Assembly (NCBI GenBank): GCA_029948255.1
Contig: JALIZF010001477.1
Location: forward strand, 124,001-188,000
Length of the DNA stretch: 64,000 nucleotides
Source of the DNA: Telmatactis stephensoni
Lineage: Eukaryota; Cnidaria; Anthozoa; Actiniaria; Isophelliidae
Direction: 5' to 3'
Part shown: positions 12,001-24,000 of the stretch, piece after piece
How the letters are laid out: every line of letters begins with the position of its first letter
How positions within the stretch are numbered: the first letter of the stretch is position 1
The notes under the pieces: model-generated
What the model saw: the letters and a program-made list of their open reading frames with translations, nothing else
What the model was told of the DNA's origin: nothing
Database searches by the model: none
Translations under genes and position numbers: made by a program

Positions 12001-15000
12001 TTAACAATCTAACACCAAACAAACATCGTCGCCTTGGGGCCATGTTTTGACTTAAAGTCATGTGTTCAAGCAAGAGACCATAATACTAAGAGAGCGAAGC
12101 TCAGTATTGATGTCTGTGCCATGTTCGTGGCGGCTAAGGCTATTTTTAGTAACTTCGCCATCGCGCGCGCAAGGCTCTTAGACAATAGAATTCAAACGGT
12201 CCCGTCCGCGCGCACGTCAAAAATCAAATTCTATTGGTTGAGGGACTTGCTCGCACGATGGCGAAGTTACGAAAAATAGCCTTAGCCGCCACGAACATGG
12301 CACAGACATCAATACTGAACTTCGCTCTCTTAGTATTATGGTGTCTTGGTTCAAGCCCTCCAGCTGTTCTAATTCAACAGGTGGATCAGGTAGGAAATCG
12401 TTTCAGGCGAACATTCGTCAGACGATCAGGAATTAAAATATAAAGTTCCCTTATTTGTTCTAAGTCAATCCTCTCCCACACTCTCTAAATCTCGGCGAAT
12501 AGATGGTTCTTGTTAGCAATGTTTGCCTTTGATGTTTGAAGCTGTCTCTTTAATAGTATGAGGCCAAATATTTGTTCAATTGACTCACGCTGGAGTGAGT
12601 TCAAAAAATATCGGATTTATCGAAAAATGGAATTTGCCGTGTCAAAAATAGTAAAACTGCAAAATTTCAACAACATCGCGCTGAAACTGATGAAGATATG
12701 AATTTTTTAAAGTTAAATATTTATGAGGAACTTTTGAAAGAAAATGTTCGTGCTAAACATGATAACGAGGCTAATAACGCATGTGATGCGTTACTCCCAT
12801 ACATTTCTTTGCAAAAATGCTGACTTTTAAAAATTCATATCAATGTTGTTGAAACTTGGCAGTTTTACTATTTTCGGTATGGTGAATTCGACTGATTTTA
12901 AATTCCATTTTCGATAAATCTGATATTTTTGTTTATCATATACTTACTTCGATATCAACACAATAGAGCGCGCAAATATAGAGGGTATCGGCCATTGATA
13001 TCGTTCACATGTGATGATATCAAAAACAACCAATCAGAGCGCAGGATTTCGATATCATCACATGTGATGATATCAGGTTGATTTTCCCGCCATTCAAGCT
13101 ATTATGTACTCAGTAGTGCCAACATGGCAGAACAAAGAGAAACCAAAAATAATAATAATAATTTAGCTCATTTAATTTGTAGCATGTAATTAAAGTATAA
13201 GCCTTGTGATATTTCAGTAAAACTTCAGTTCCAAAACGGCGGAGTTGACATTTTTATTTCGTTCTTTGGTGCACTATTTGTTGTATGCTCAGCTCTTTTT
13301 CTTAAAATCTCAGTAATTATATGATAAAAAGAAAATTACACGGCGGCTTGAAGATATGGAGTTTATCTTCTCGCTGCGCTCACTCGTGAAATATTTCTTT
13401 CCACTCGAAGATAAACTCCATATCTTCGCGCCACCGTGTAATATCCTCTATAATTCACTCCAGCGTGATAAGAGTCAATTATATTCAAATCTGGCCGGGG
13501 ACTGTGCTGGCCATTCTAATGAATTTAAACTATTCGTTTCATTACACCTTTTTGTTTGGTACGAACGAGTAGTCTCATGTCAAAATACCACACAATTACT
13601 GGCCATAAATTCTTGTCTATGATTTCAATGAACTTTTCAGAGTTGATATTGCCTCAGTCGACGGCAACAAAACTGTAGCAAATGCATCAGTCCCCAGATC
13701 ATTAAACTGATCTTGCGTTGTGAAGAAGAACAAACAAGATGGGGTCTGTACTTCCGTCATCACCTTTTCTCCAAATTTAGTAGCAGTTGTGTTAATTTCC
13801 CCAGAACAAATTGACTTTCGTCGGAAAACATCACTTGTTTACTTTCCAATATTCATTTACTGTGTAGTTATTTCGGTCTTTACTGGCAATACTTGACTCT
13901 CTCTGGTTGACTTGTCGAACTAACACTTTCTTCTTGATTACTCGTCTCCGATACCCTTCAGTACGTAAAGCTTTTTGCACAGTTTTTTTTTTTTTTTTGG
14001 TTTTATCCCTTGCAGTAAACGCCTTTTTCCGACCACTTCTACATACATGCATGATTGAGACTCCCTCAACAGGGCTTTTCAGCTCAATTTACAAATCCTA
14101 ACTAAATCATATAAATCAGATCAAACATAAATGGATTAAGAATCCCAACTGGCAAGGAGGCAAACCAGTTGGCTATATTACAAGCATGGCCGAGAAACTG
14201 AATTTGAACTAATCGAAGTCGGAACAAATTCAGTCTCAGCTAGTGGCCAGAGCGGGAATCGAACCTGGGACCGCCAGATTGCGAGACCGACGCTCTGACC
14301 ACTCGGCTATCCTGCCTTCTCTTCTTATTCTTCACTAACGTTGTCTGTTACGTTGGTACTTCTTTAGAACACTCATTATAGTTGTTCGTGGGGTGTTTAT
14401 AGTAGTCTTGAAAGCTCATGCTCAGCTTTATCATGGACAGTTTCAGCGCGATGTTAATTGTTGAAATTTTGCAGTTCCATTTTTCGATAAATCCGATATT
14501 TTTTTAACTCACTAGTCCAGCGTGATAAAAGTCAATTGAACAAATATTTGGCTTCATATTATTAAGAGACAGCTTCAAACATCAAAGGCAAACATTGCCA
14601 ACAAGAACCATCTATTCGCCGAGATTCAGAGAGTGTGGGAGAGGATTGACTTAGAACAAACAAGGGAACTTTATATTTTAATTCCTGATCGTCTGAAGAA
14701 CGTTCGCCTGAAACGATTTCCTACCTGATCCACCTGTTGAATTAGAACAGCTGGAGGGCTTGAACACATGACTTTAAGTCAAAACATGGCCCAAAGGCGA
14801 CAATGTTTGTTTGGTTAGATTGTTAACTCATGTAACAGCATCACATGACGCTCGTTCACTCGGCGGGCTTGCGACCTTGTTGAGCATGCGTTAAGGAGCC
14901 CTGACGATTAAATCTTTCGCTTCTTCAGAAAGTTCAGCATTTTATTCGACCCATAGTCATTACTGTATCTGACGGTTCTCCAAAATTATGATTCTTCAAA

Positions 15001-18000
15001 CAAAGTGAATAGCACAGAAAGTCTCAAATCTTAGACTAAGTGAACACAAGCGAAAATGTACGGGGTGTTTTTATTTTTTTCATCTCCTTGTCCCTAATTT
15101 TTTATATTTTATACAAATGTAGTTTGTTTACTTTGTGCATTGATTTTTTCCCGCCAAAAGATAACAAACGCGCGCGTCCACAACAATTTTCCCGCTCATT
15201 TCAACTGATCGAGATTTTAAAAAATCGCGCATTTGTTTTGAAGTGGCAAATATATATGTACTTGTACTGTAGTTTAGCAATAGAAATAAAACTTTCAGAA
15301 ATATTTAACCTCATTAAAATGAAAAATCTCGGGAAAACAAAATATCTCGGAGAAACTTCAAAATATCAAATGTGATACCGCTGGTGATGATCCATATACA
15401 CCGATCAGTACATTGTTTCTCGATGACACGAAAAAGAAATATCAACTCAAAATAATTCCACATTCTCTAACCAATTACAATAGCAGTTAAGCTGATCGAT
15501 TTACTCGAAAGCGCCCATCAACTTTGTAAATAGAGTGCACGAACTTAATGGGGCTCGCCTGGGTTTTGGAAATACGGGTATACCCACCAACCTAACTATA
15601 AACCGTTGTAATTCTTGTCACAGAGTTAGTAGAGTTAGCCATTTCCCTCAGAAACTCCTCTTTTAATGAATTTTTGTTGGATGTTAGTTTGATGAAGATT
15701 GGCGCACATGCGGTCACGCACCGATGTACGTAACTAAAATTGCTTTCTGCGCATTTTCTCGATATCTAGACTTGACCACTCAAAACAAACGACCGTATAC
15801 AACAGCTTGAGCACGTTGCTAAAGCCAGGCAACGTTTAAAGAAGATCTATGAGAGCGTGTTCGAGAATTGTTTGAGTTGCTTTCACTACTCAAAATATTA
15901 GCATAAAAGTTGAAATCACGACTTTTTTTAGGTTTACATATAGTTTCGGCTATAACTACTGTCTTGCAAGCTGATAATTAAGTGAGTTTTTTTCTTTTTT
16001 TTAATTAAGTATTTTTTTTTTGAAGAAATATTTGTGAGATACTATAAATACAAATTTTATATTTGAAATGATAATGAATGTCTTTGTAAAGCGATTGTTT
16101 CAAAACTAGTTGATGATTCATTTTCCTCAAGTTTTCTGTGTATTATTTGTAAATAGCTATTTTATTTTATAAAAGAAGTAAACAAATTGTTTTTCTGTGT
16201 TTAATAGCCTGATCAAAACACTTGTGATGTTGGGAAAACACTCGAGAGCTGTGAGAAAAAAACATACGCCCTCTCGTGTTCTCTCGACATCACGCGTGTT
16301 TTGATCAGGCTATCAAGCACGGAAAACAGTTTTTATTTCTTAAATTTTTATCAAACTCCTGCCTTGGTCTTATTTGCATCGAAGGCTTCTAAGGGCTTCA
16401 AATACTGGTTTACATACACAAAATTTCTCCTTCAAAGTCAAAACAGGAGGACGGCCTGAACCGTGCAGGCAGGCTGCTGATTATACACAAACGAGACAAT
16501 AGTATTTATAACAATACAAAATTTACATATTCGCGTTAAAATATATAGCGGCAAACTTACTGCAAACTTTGGTTTGGAAAGGCAAATGTACGTAGGTCAT
16601 TATTTGGTGGCCTTAGAAGCCTTCAGTGTTCATAAAACTAAGGCAGGGCAGAAGGTTGATAGCCCCATAAATATCACATAGAAACTGAACTGAAGAAAAA
16701 ATCATCGACGAGTTTTGAAATTAAACAATCGCTTTCAGTAGAAAAACATTTATTCACATTTCGAAGAGAATTTGTATTCATAGTATCTCACAAATTGTAC
16801 CGTCAGAAAATACACAATGGACGGATTTGATTAGCAGTGTACAAGACAGTAATTTTAGGTTGAAAGCGTAAAGGCAATTTAAAAGATTCATTGATTTTAA
16901 GTGTTATCTAATTGTTTTGGGTGGTCAAAGCAACACAAACAATAATCAAATTATGTTCAGCTGTTATTTTCTCGAAAATGCTCTCATAGATTTTCTTTAA
17001 GCGTTGTCTGGCTCGTAGCTACACTAAATATTCATAATCAAATCAAAATCAGATTCAGGACAATCTTCAAAATGAATTAAATGCTGACCACAAGACCATG
17101 TGGTCTGAAAAAACAGTTCTATTAACGTTCCCTGGTTGTTAATTATTTTGCTGCTGAAATACAAGCTTGTAGTAATAAGTCCTTTACAAATCAAGGGAGA
17201 AAAGCTCTTTAGCTTTACAGAATCTGATTCTTTTTGGTTTCAGTTTTATGAATTTTCAAGTCCAGACACGAGATGTAACCTATACAAAACTACTCCCTGC
17301 CAGGATCATAATTGGCTTTTTGACGCGCGCGCAGTGGATCTTACTGAGAACTGCCCATTCCTTCCCCAATCGTTAGGGAACTATTACAGTGCCAAAAAAG
17401 AGAGTGCTTACACGACTCTCTAGTTGATTTAAGTACTCTGTTTTTATACACTCACGGTGTTACAGATTTTCATTCGTTTCCTTTTGTATTTTTAAACATC
17501 ATCACGGCCTAATCTTCAATCTCGGACAAAACCTACTGGGACATTCTTTGGTTCTAACTTGGTTGCTGTAGTGTTTGCCATCTACAACTATATATATAAG
17601 GGGAGGGGTGGGGAGCGCATCCAGTAACACGAAAGAGAATATTCTAACTGGATCAGGTCCTGAGGGTTTTGTCTGGGATTGTAGTTCACTCGCTAGTTTC
17701 CGTTTGTACCCTTAAATCACTCGGACAGACTTTAAGGCGCGGAAATACGGGCAACAAAATCATGCAACATTTCGCGCAATATTGATGCGTTGCAAGTTGC
17801 AGAGTAAATGTCGCTCGTATTACACCTCGTGCGCAACATTTGTTTCTTGTTGCACAAAGTAGAAGTGGTGGTAATACGAGCAACGTTTGTTCTTCAACTT
17901 GCAACGCAACAATGTTGCGTAAAATGTTGCACGTTTTGTTGCCCATATTTCCGTGCCTTTATGGCCGCCAGCAACTTTGTGCTGTTTCTTTTATCCGAGC

Positions 18001-21000
18001 TTTCGGGCTAAGCGCCCATATGGTTCAGGGATGTGCAAATGTTTCAGTAACCGTCAAACAATAGTTAGGAAACATGCTTAACAAAGTGCAAATTAAGAGT
18101 GAGAGAGCTTTAGATTTGAGTGCGACTGCGATTTTTTGTTGGTGCGCATGCGTCAGACCGTGGCACTGTCACGCTCGTCGTCACGCTAGCTTGAAAAATT
18201 CGTGGCCGTCGCGTGAATGGCGACGAGGTTTGTAACAAAAGTCATACTCTAGACTTCGAGTTTTTGGGTGAGACATTTCATCAAAATATTCCTTTTATGT
18301 TAAGAACACTCAATACAATCGTCTTTAGTGATCTTTCTTTCTTGTTATGCCGGCAAGCAGGTATTTCAGTTATCACCATGAATCGTAAAAATCTTTTTAC
18401 GATCACTTTTCGGTAGAGAAAACGAAGAAAAAATTTGATTTGATTTAATTTCATTCTTTTGTTTTTGAATCTAAAGTTTGAATTTGCACGACTACGACAA
18501 CCAGATAGCGCGCACATAAATCTCGTACCCGAGTTTTTAATTTGATTTTTTCCGAATGTCCCATGTACATTGAGTATAAATGATGAATCTTAGACAGGAC
18601 GAGTTAGTCTAAGAAGAGTACAGAGAGAGGTTGACATTCATACTGTCTAAGATAAGAAGCGTCTTCAACTTGTTAAAGAGATGCTTTGACAAAGGACACG
18701 CCCCTTGATCAGGATCGAGATCGTTCTAGACTTTAATTCGAACCATTTCCATTCAGCCACTTTAATCAGTTTATCTCACTGATGAGATAAATCTCGGGGA
18801 CATTCGATATCCAAGCAAATGCCACTTGTGTTGCAAAGCAAGTTGCACGAACCATCGCAGAGGATATTGCACAGCGCAATGGTACAAAATGTTGCTCCAT
18901 TCGTTTTACGCAATGCAGTTACGTTTATACGCCATTGCGAAACGTGCCAAAGAAAAACTAAAGTTACACAGTGTAAGAGTGGCTATAATTAATAGGAGGA
19001 CGAGAAGGTTTTGAAACATATTTTTATTGAATATTTCGGCCACAAACTGTGACCATGCTCAGCTAGTGGAATTCCACTAGCACAGTTTGTGGCCCAAATA
19101 TTCGGTAAAGTATGCCCTTCTCCTATTTATTATCAAATCTTATGCCCACAAGTACAAGTAAAAACTGTTTCCCCGAAGTTAAGTAAATAGATAAACGTGT
19201 CCTTTGTTAGTGCTGTGGCTCAGCGAACTTAGCTTGAAAATGTATTTATTTAACTTTTTTTCAAATTTATCCATATTTATCCATTTATCCATATCGGTCA
19301 TCAATGATGAGGACGTAGCCTGAAACAGATTTTCATTTCCACCCTACCAGTTGTGCTCTCGTGTGTGGTTTAGCCAATAAATTGTATTTCCCAAGTATTA
19401 GTGTTTATTCATTGATATTGAAATACTTCATTGACACTTGAAGTGCACTGTTTTGGTTTTACCTTTGAGAGGGATAATATTTGTATAACATCACTTCGGT
19501 GTATAGATTACTTCAGTTTGTTATTTTAATAAAGAAAAATGCTTGACTTTGATTGTTTTTACATTTACTAGTACTATAAATAGTAATTGTAACAATAAAT
19601 TCAATGTCGATTAATGAAATTGATAAAACGATGAAAAGGAAGCCGACTCCACTACCATCGGTACACTGTCTGCCACGCACCCGAATTTCATGGAACATCG
19701 ATATTTTATGATAAAGATGGCTTTTCCTTTACTTACAAACTTCAACCATAGCAAATCCACTCTCGAAGTTGGTCCTTTCAAGCTCATTACCGCTAAATGC
19801 GGCCACATTCATATCCCTAATAACGGACAAAGCTAAACAGTGATTGGTCCCTGCGGCACTCAAAGAGAAGGACAATATTCTATATTCAAACATCAATCAA
19901 TTGCCACAATGTAATATTCACTTTCAGTGTCACGTACTCCCCAAAAATTGCCCCAAAAATCGCCCCAAACGCCTTTTTACTTTAAAAAAGTACCAAAAAC
20001 ATCTTTTAAATATCGTTTCTTTAGTATTTGGGCGAAATTTGCCATCAAAGTAATCAAAAAACCCGAGATTTTGCTTTCGTGCATGAGAAGTGTTTATCGA
20101 TGGTTTGGCTGTCTGGAAATGGTTGGCATTAATAATTCACGTCGAGAAAAAAAACCTGCAAACAACATTAGATTGAAGGCCCTTGATGGCGTTCTGGAAA
20201 ATATCGGTTCTTTTGACCATAAACTTGTCAAGATTATATCGGCCATAAATTTCAGCTTTCGTGAAATAAGAGAATATGAAAAATTTGGGTTGAAAGTGTT
20301 TTCATTTTCACGCCCCTTTATGTTTCGTGTGTGTAATAATATTCATGATTCATGTCAGCAGAGCTGTGAACGGATACAAGAGTGTTTGGCGTAAAAATAT
20401 AAAAAACTTCCACGTATTAGTAAATTTGATGGCAAAGAAAAAACGCAAGAACTTTTTGATTAATTTTTCCGTCATTTATTCACTTTTTCCAACGTGGGCG
20501 ATGTCTGGCAGTGTCTCTTGCTTAAAATTAAAGTTCTATTGTCATAGAAATTCGTCGGACGGCTTCAAATCTTATCACTATCGGTTATACATATATGTAG
20601 TATATATATAAAATTGTGGTATTGGTCAGATTTTTCGCCTTTTTATCCATTTCAAATACTTTAACTGATCAAAGTACTAATGTACAAAAATGTTACAACA
20701 GACCACAGAAATGATAACTTAAGCATTTTACAATCATTATTAACGCATATTTCGCTCTAAAAGAGACGAGAACAACTAGTCTGGGCAACTCATAGCAAAT
20801 AGAAAGTTATGTAAGAAAACATTTCAGTGTTTGAAATTTTGCAGCTGCCTCTATGATGAAAGAGAGAAAAAAACGAAACTTAAATAAATCACAGTGCTAG
20901 TCCTTTAGTAGTGGGAAAGAGATATTTCTTTTTGGAATCAAAATTAGAAATTAAAACTCCTTTGGCGATCCTTTATGCTTGTTGTTTGGCGTGAGCCTTG

Positions 21001-24000
21001 TTCTTTTATTATGCTTTTTTTAAAATTAGCATAAAAAAATAACGTCTCGAGGGCAATTCTATATGAAAAGTTAGATGCACGTGTTATCCACAGACGGGGA
21101 AATCTTAACCGAAAATAAAGCTATTTTACTGAATAGCATGAACATTTGTTTGGGGTTATTTTTTCGCCATTCCCTACTTCTCAGCGTGACCTCTGAGAAT
21201 TAAAAAACAATGGGTTGCGAGATGCATCTCATCATTATATTCTCATGCAAAATATAGAGAGCCCCTGTCGTCCAGGTATTGCCAGAGAGCGTGTAGAATT
21301 TGAATAAATTATCATTGCGGTTCAGAAACAACCAATTATAGAGCCGACAAAGTGTGTAACAGCCAATCAGAGATGTTCTTCCAGACCTGAATATATCATT
21401 ACTTGAGCTGACAATCAATACGAGAAAACAGACAATAGCAGTGTCAATCATTGAACTGGGGGTTCGAATGGATTGATCAGCTTTTCCAAACCTAAAGTCA
21501 AGTCTATGACCAAACCACTTGGTTTAACGTTTCCAAAAGCGCTCAGTTTTATAACTAACGAATATTTCGGGCCTCAACGTTATTGTATTCGTTTGATCGG
21601 GATTTCAATGCTGTTGTAGATTAATATGTTGCTCATACTAATGGATGGACTGGCCTTGTAGTGTTGTTATCTCGTGTCTTGGCTTAATACTCCGTTGGGC
21701 ATCTTTGCCTTAAACAAGACAGACTCCAATTTGTGGCTGGCATTTACAGGCTTTTCGCAAAGCTGGCGGCCTCCGAAGTAGAGAGTATGAACTCGAATAG
21801 CAAGCTGAAGAGGAAGAAGAAAACTCACGGGTCTGTTTTGATGCGTAAAAGTAGATTTTATGTTTCGTGTCAGATCGAGCGAAAGTTTGCGAATTCGTGA
21901 GAGCGAAACGATCCCAGTCGTGTTGGTGTAATGTTTGTATGTAATTCTCACCTCTAAACTACCTTCTGGTTTCGTAAAATCCTTTTTTTGAAGTTCAACA
22001 GGCACAAAAGACATTCTTTACGGCTACCAAATTCAACTTGTATTTATATTCGCTATCTTTCTTACCATACATTTCCAGGCCTGGCAATCCATCAAAGAGA
22101 CACAGAGACCGTCTAAATGCGGAGTTGGATAACCTGGCTCGATTGTTACCTTTTCCCGAGGAAACTGTGACGAAGTTGGATAAAATCTCAATTCTTCGAC
22201 TGACAGTCAGCTATCTGAGGGCTAAGAGTTTCTTCCAAGGTAAGCTAGACCGCTTCAAAGTTGATTTAATACTTTTCGCCTTTCTCGACGTCTGGAAATA
22301 ATATGTATTTGTGATGATTGAAACGTTTTTGTTGACTCGCGCACCCAATGTGTTAAAGACTTCAATTCTTCTTCTATTTTCATTCTAAACAAAATTCGAG
22401 GAATTCTTGGCTATTTTTTTCTTCGAGTTCCCGTACAAGCGAGTATTTGGTCTCCCTCCACCAGAGCTTGAACGCCTTGGTTTACCACATCGGTATTGTT
22501 AGTGTTCATTTATTCCTCAAAACCTTCTACGCCGTTCACCCGCTCGATCCCTCAACAAGGCTTAGACAATTTAACCGGGTAAATAAACCTAAGGCAAGGA
22601 AGATTTTCTTTGGCATTTTTATTTGTATTCTTTGGGCGAAAGGTTAGAAAGGTCAGAAGTTATGGCTTCGCTTCAATCGATATGTAAGGGGCCATGTCTT
22701 CTTAGAAGGCATGTACTGCAGCTAAACTACGGAAATTCGACCCAAAAGGTAGTATACGCGACACTACAAGACTTAGTTTTTTTTTCGTGTAATGTTCAAA
22801 CACTAACTCGAATCGTGTTTTGTGCGATATTTGATTCGATGAATGGTAACTTTTCATCAGTGACGCCGAGTTGTGAAATATATCGAGTATTTTGTTCAAA
22901 ATAGATGCGATATTTTATTGTACATTTGGCTTTGCATGAAGAATCTTGGTACATGATGTCTGCGAAGCTGTCGTGTCGCTTTGTTAGACCAAACTTCACA
23001 CATTGCAATGGGAACGGAAATTAAGACGCCATAAGCGTTCCTGTAGTTCTCACGATTCAGCTCTGCTTGTACTAAATATCATTTACTACATATAAATACA
23101 CTATTACAAATTTACCTCTCTTGTGCAAAAGAGAATTGTAGTTTATTTTCAACTAGTTTGATGAAAAATTCAACATTTCGCGATATTCATAGCAAGATGT
23201 GTTTACTCTCTGGCGCGCCACGGTTGGCGAAATATATTTCGTCACAGTGGTAGATAATAATTTGTATGTTTTACGAGTAGACTGGTGTACAATTCTACAT
23301 AGATTAGTTTTGAATAGCTTGATTTATTGGTTCCAGAAGAAAAATTCGATAGCAGAGTATATCGTGAATGCGAACAGCAGCTTTGTCGAATACTTTTATT
23401 CTTCACACCTTCGGTCGCGGCCAAGTTGTCGTGCAATATTTTGTCACGCAGCCCAACGAAATATTCATTATCCTGGCTCACGCAAAGCAGACACTCTAAT
23501 ATGGCACCAATAACTTTGTGACCCTTTCATTTTTCGTAGATTTATTTCAATTTATACAAAAGTGACACTGAGAACCTGGAAAATCATTTGAATGTTTTGA
23601 GTTACAATTTGTCAACTAGCGTGACACGACATCTTCATCTCGCCGACGCAGTATTGAAAACCGCTTTTAAACCTCGGTTTAACACCAACAATAAAAGAAA
23701 ACTACATCTTGTTATCCGAAGAAACGTGAATATCATCATAGAGATTGAGAGCAACATCTTTTTGAAAATAGAATCTCGAATTTGTTTTTAAGGTTCATTG
23801 GTTGTCGATCAAGTTCTTGTGGCCTAAGAACGCTTGCTTATTGAATAGGCATGCCCCCTGTGACGAAAAATCTTTTCGTTCACCGACAAACTCACAGCCT
23901 GCTTCGGGCTTATTATTTGTGGTGTAATAAATGACTCGTGTAGAACATGTTGTAGATTGAATTAAAAAACTGGTGCTTCTTGAAAATACATTATTCTTTT

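Larger units (their letters stand above)
11927..14900. mobile_element. Composite long inverted repeat, arms about 440 bp
   Basis: The left arm (11927-12070 and 12350-12640) is the near-perfect complement of the right arm (14473-14900). Matching outer ends are GGCTCCTTAACGCATGCTC and its complement. The interior holds a degenerate Tc1/mariner transposase, a foldback MITE and a SINE. The left arm is interrupted by a 279-bp palindrome that the right arm lacks. It may be a Tc1-like element with long terminal repeats that was later bombarded, or an unrelated foldback that captured the relic. Confidence 0.75.

Noticed and set aside
14225..14320. Functional tRNA gene on the minus strand
   Set aside because: The A and B boxes are good, but the 3' side continues into a SINE body and the acceptor stem does not close.
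19927..20394. 155-codon Lys/Phe-rich frame
   Set aside because: It starts in a CCCCAAAAA-type repeat and has no recognisable motif. It lies inside AHR intron 1 without promoter or splice signals. It could be an old coding relic but I cannot support it.
21667..22014. 115-codon antisense frame just upstream of the AHR bHLH exon
   Set aside because: No similarity to known proteins; probably chance in intron sequence.
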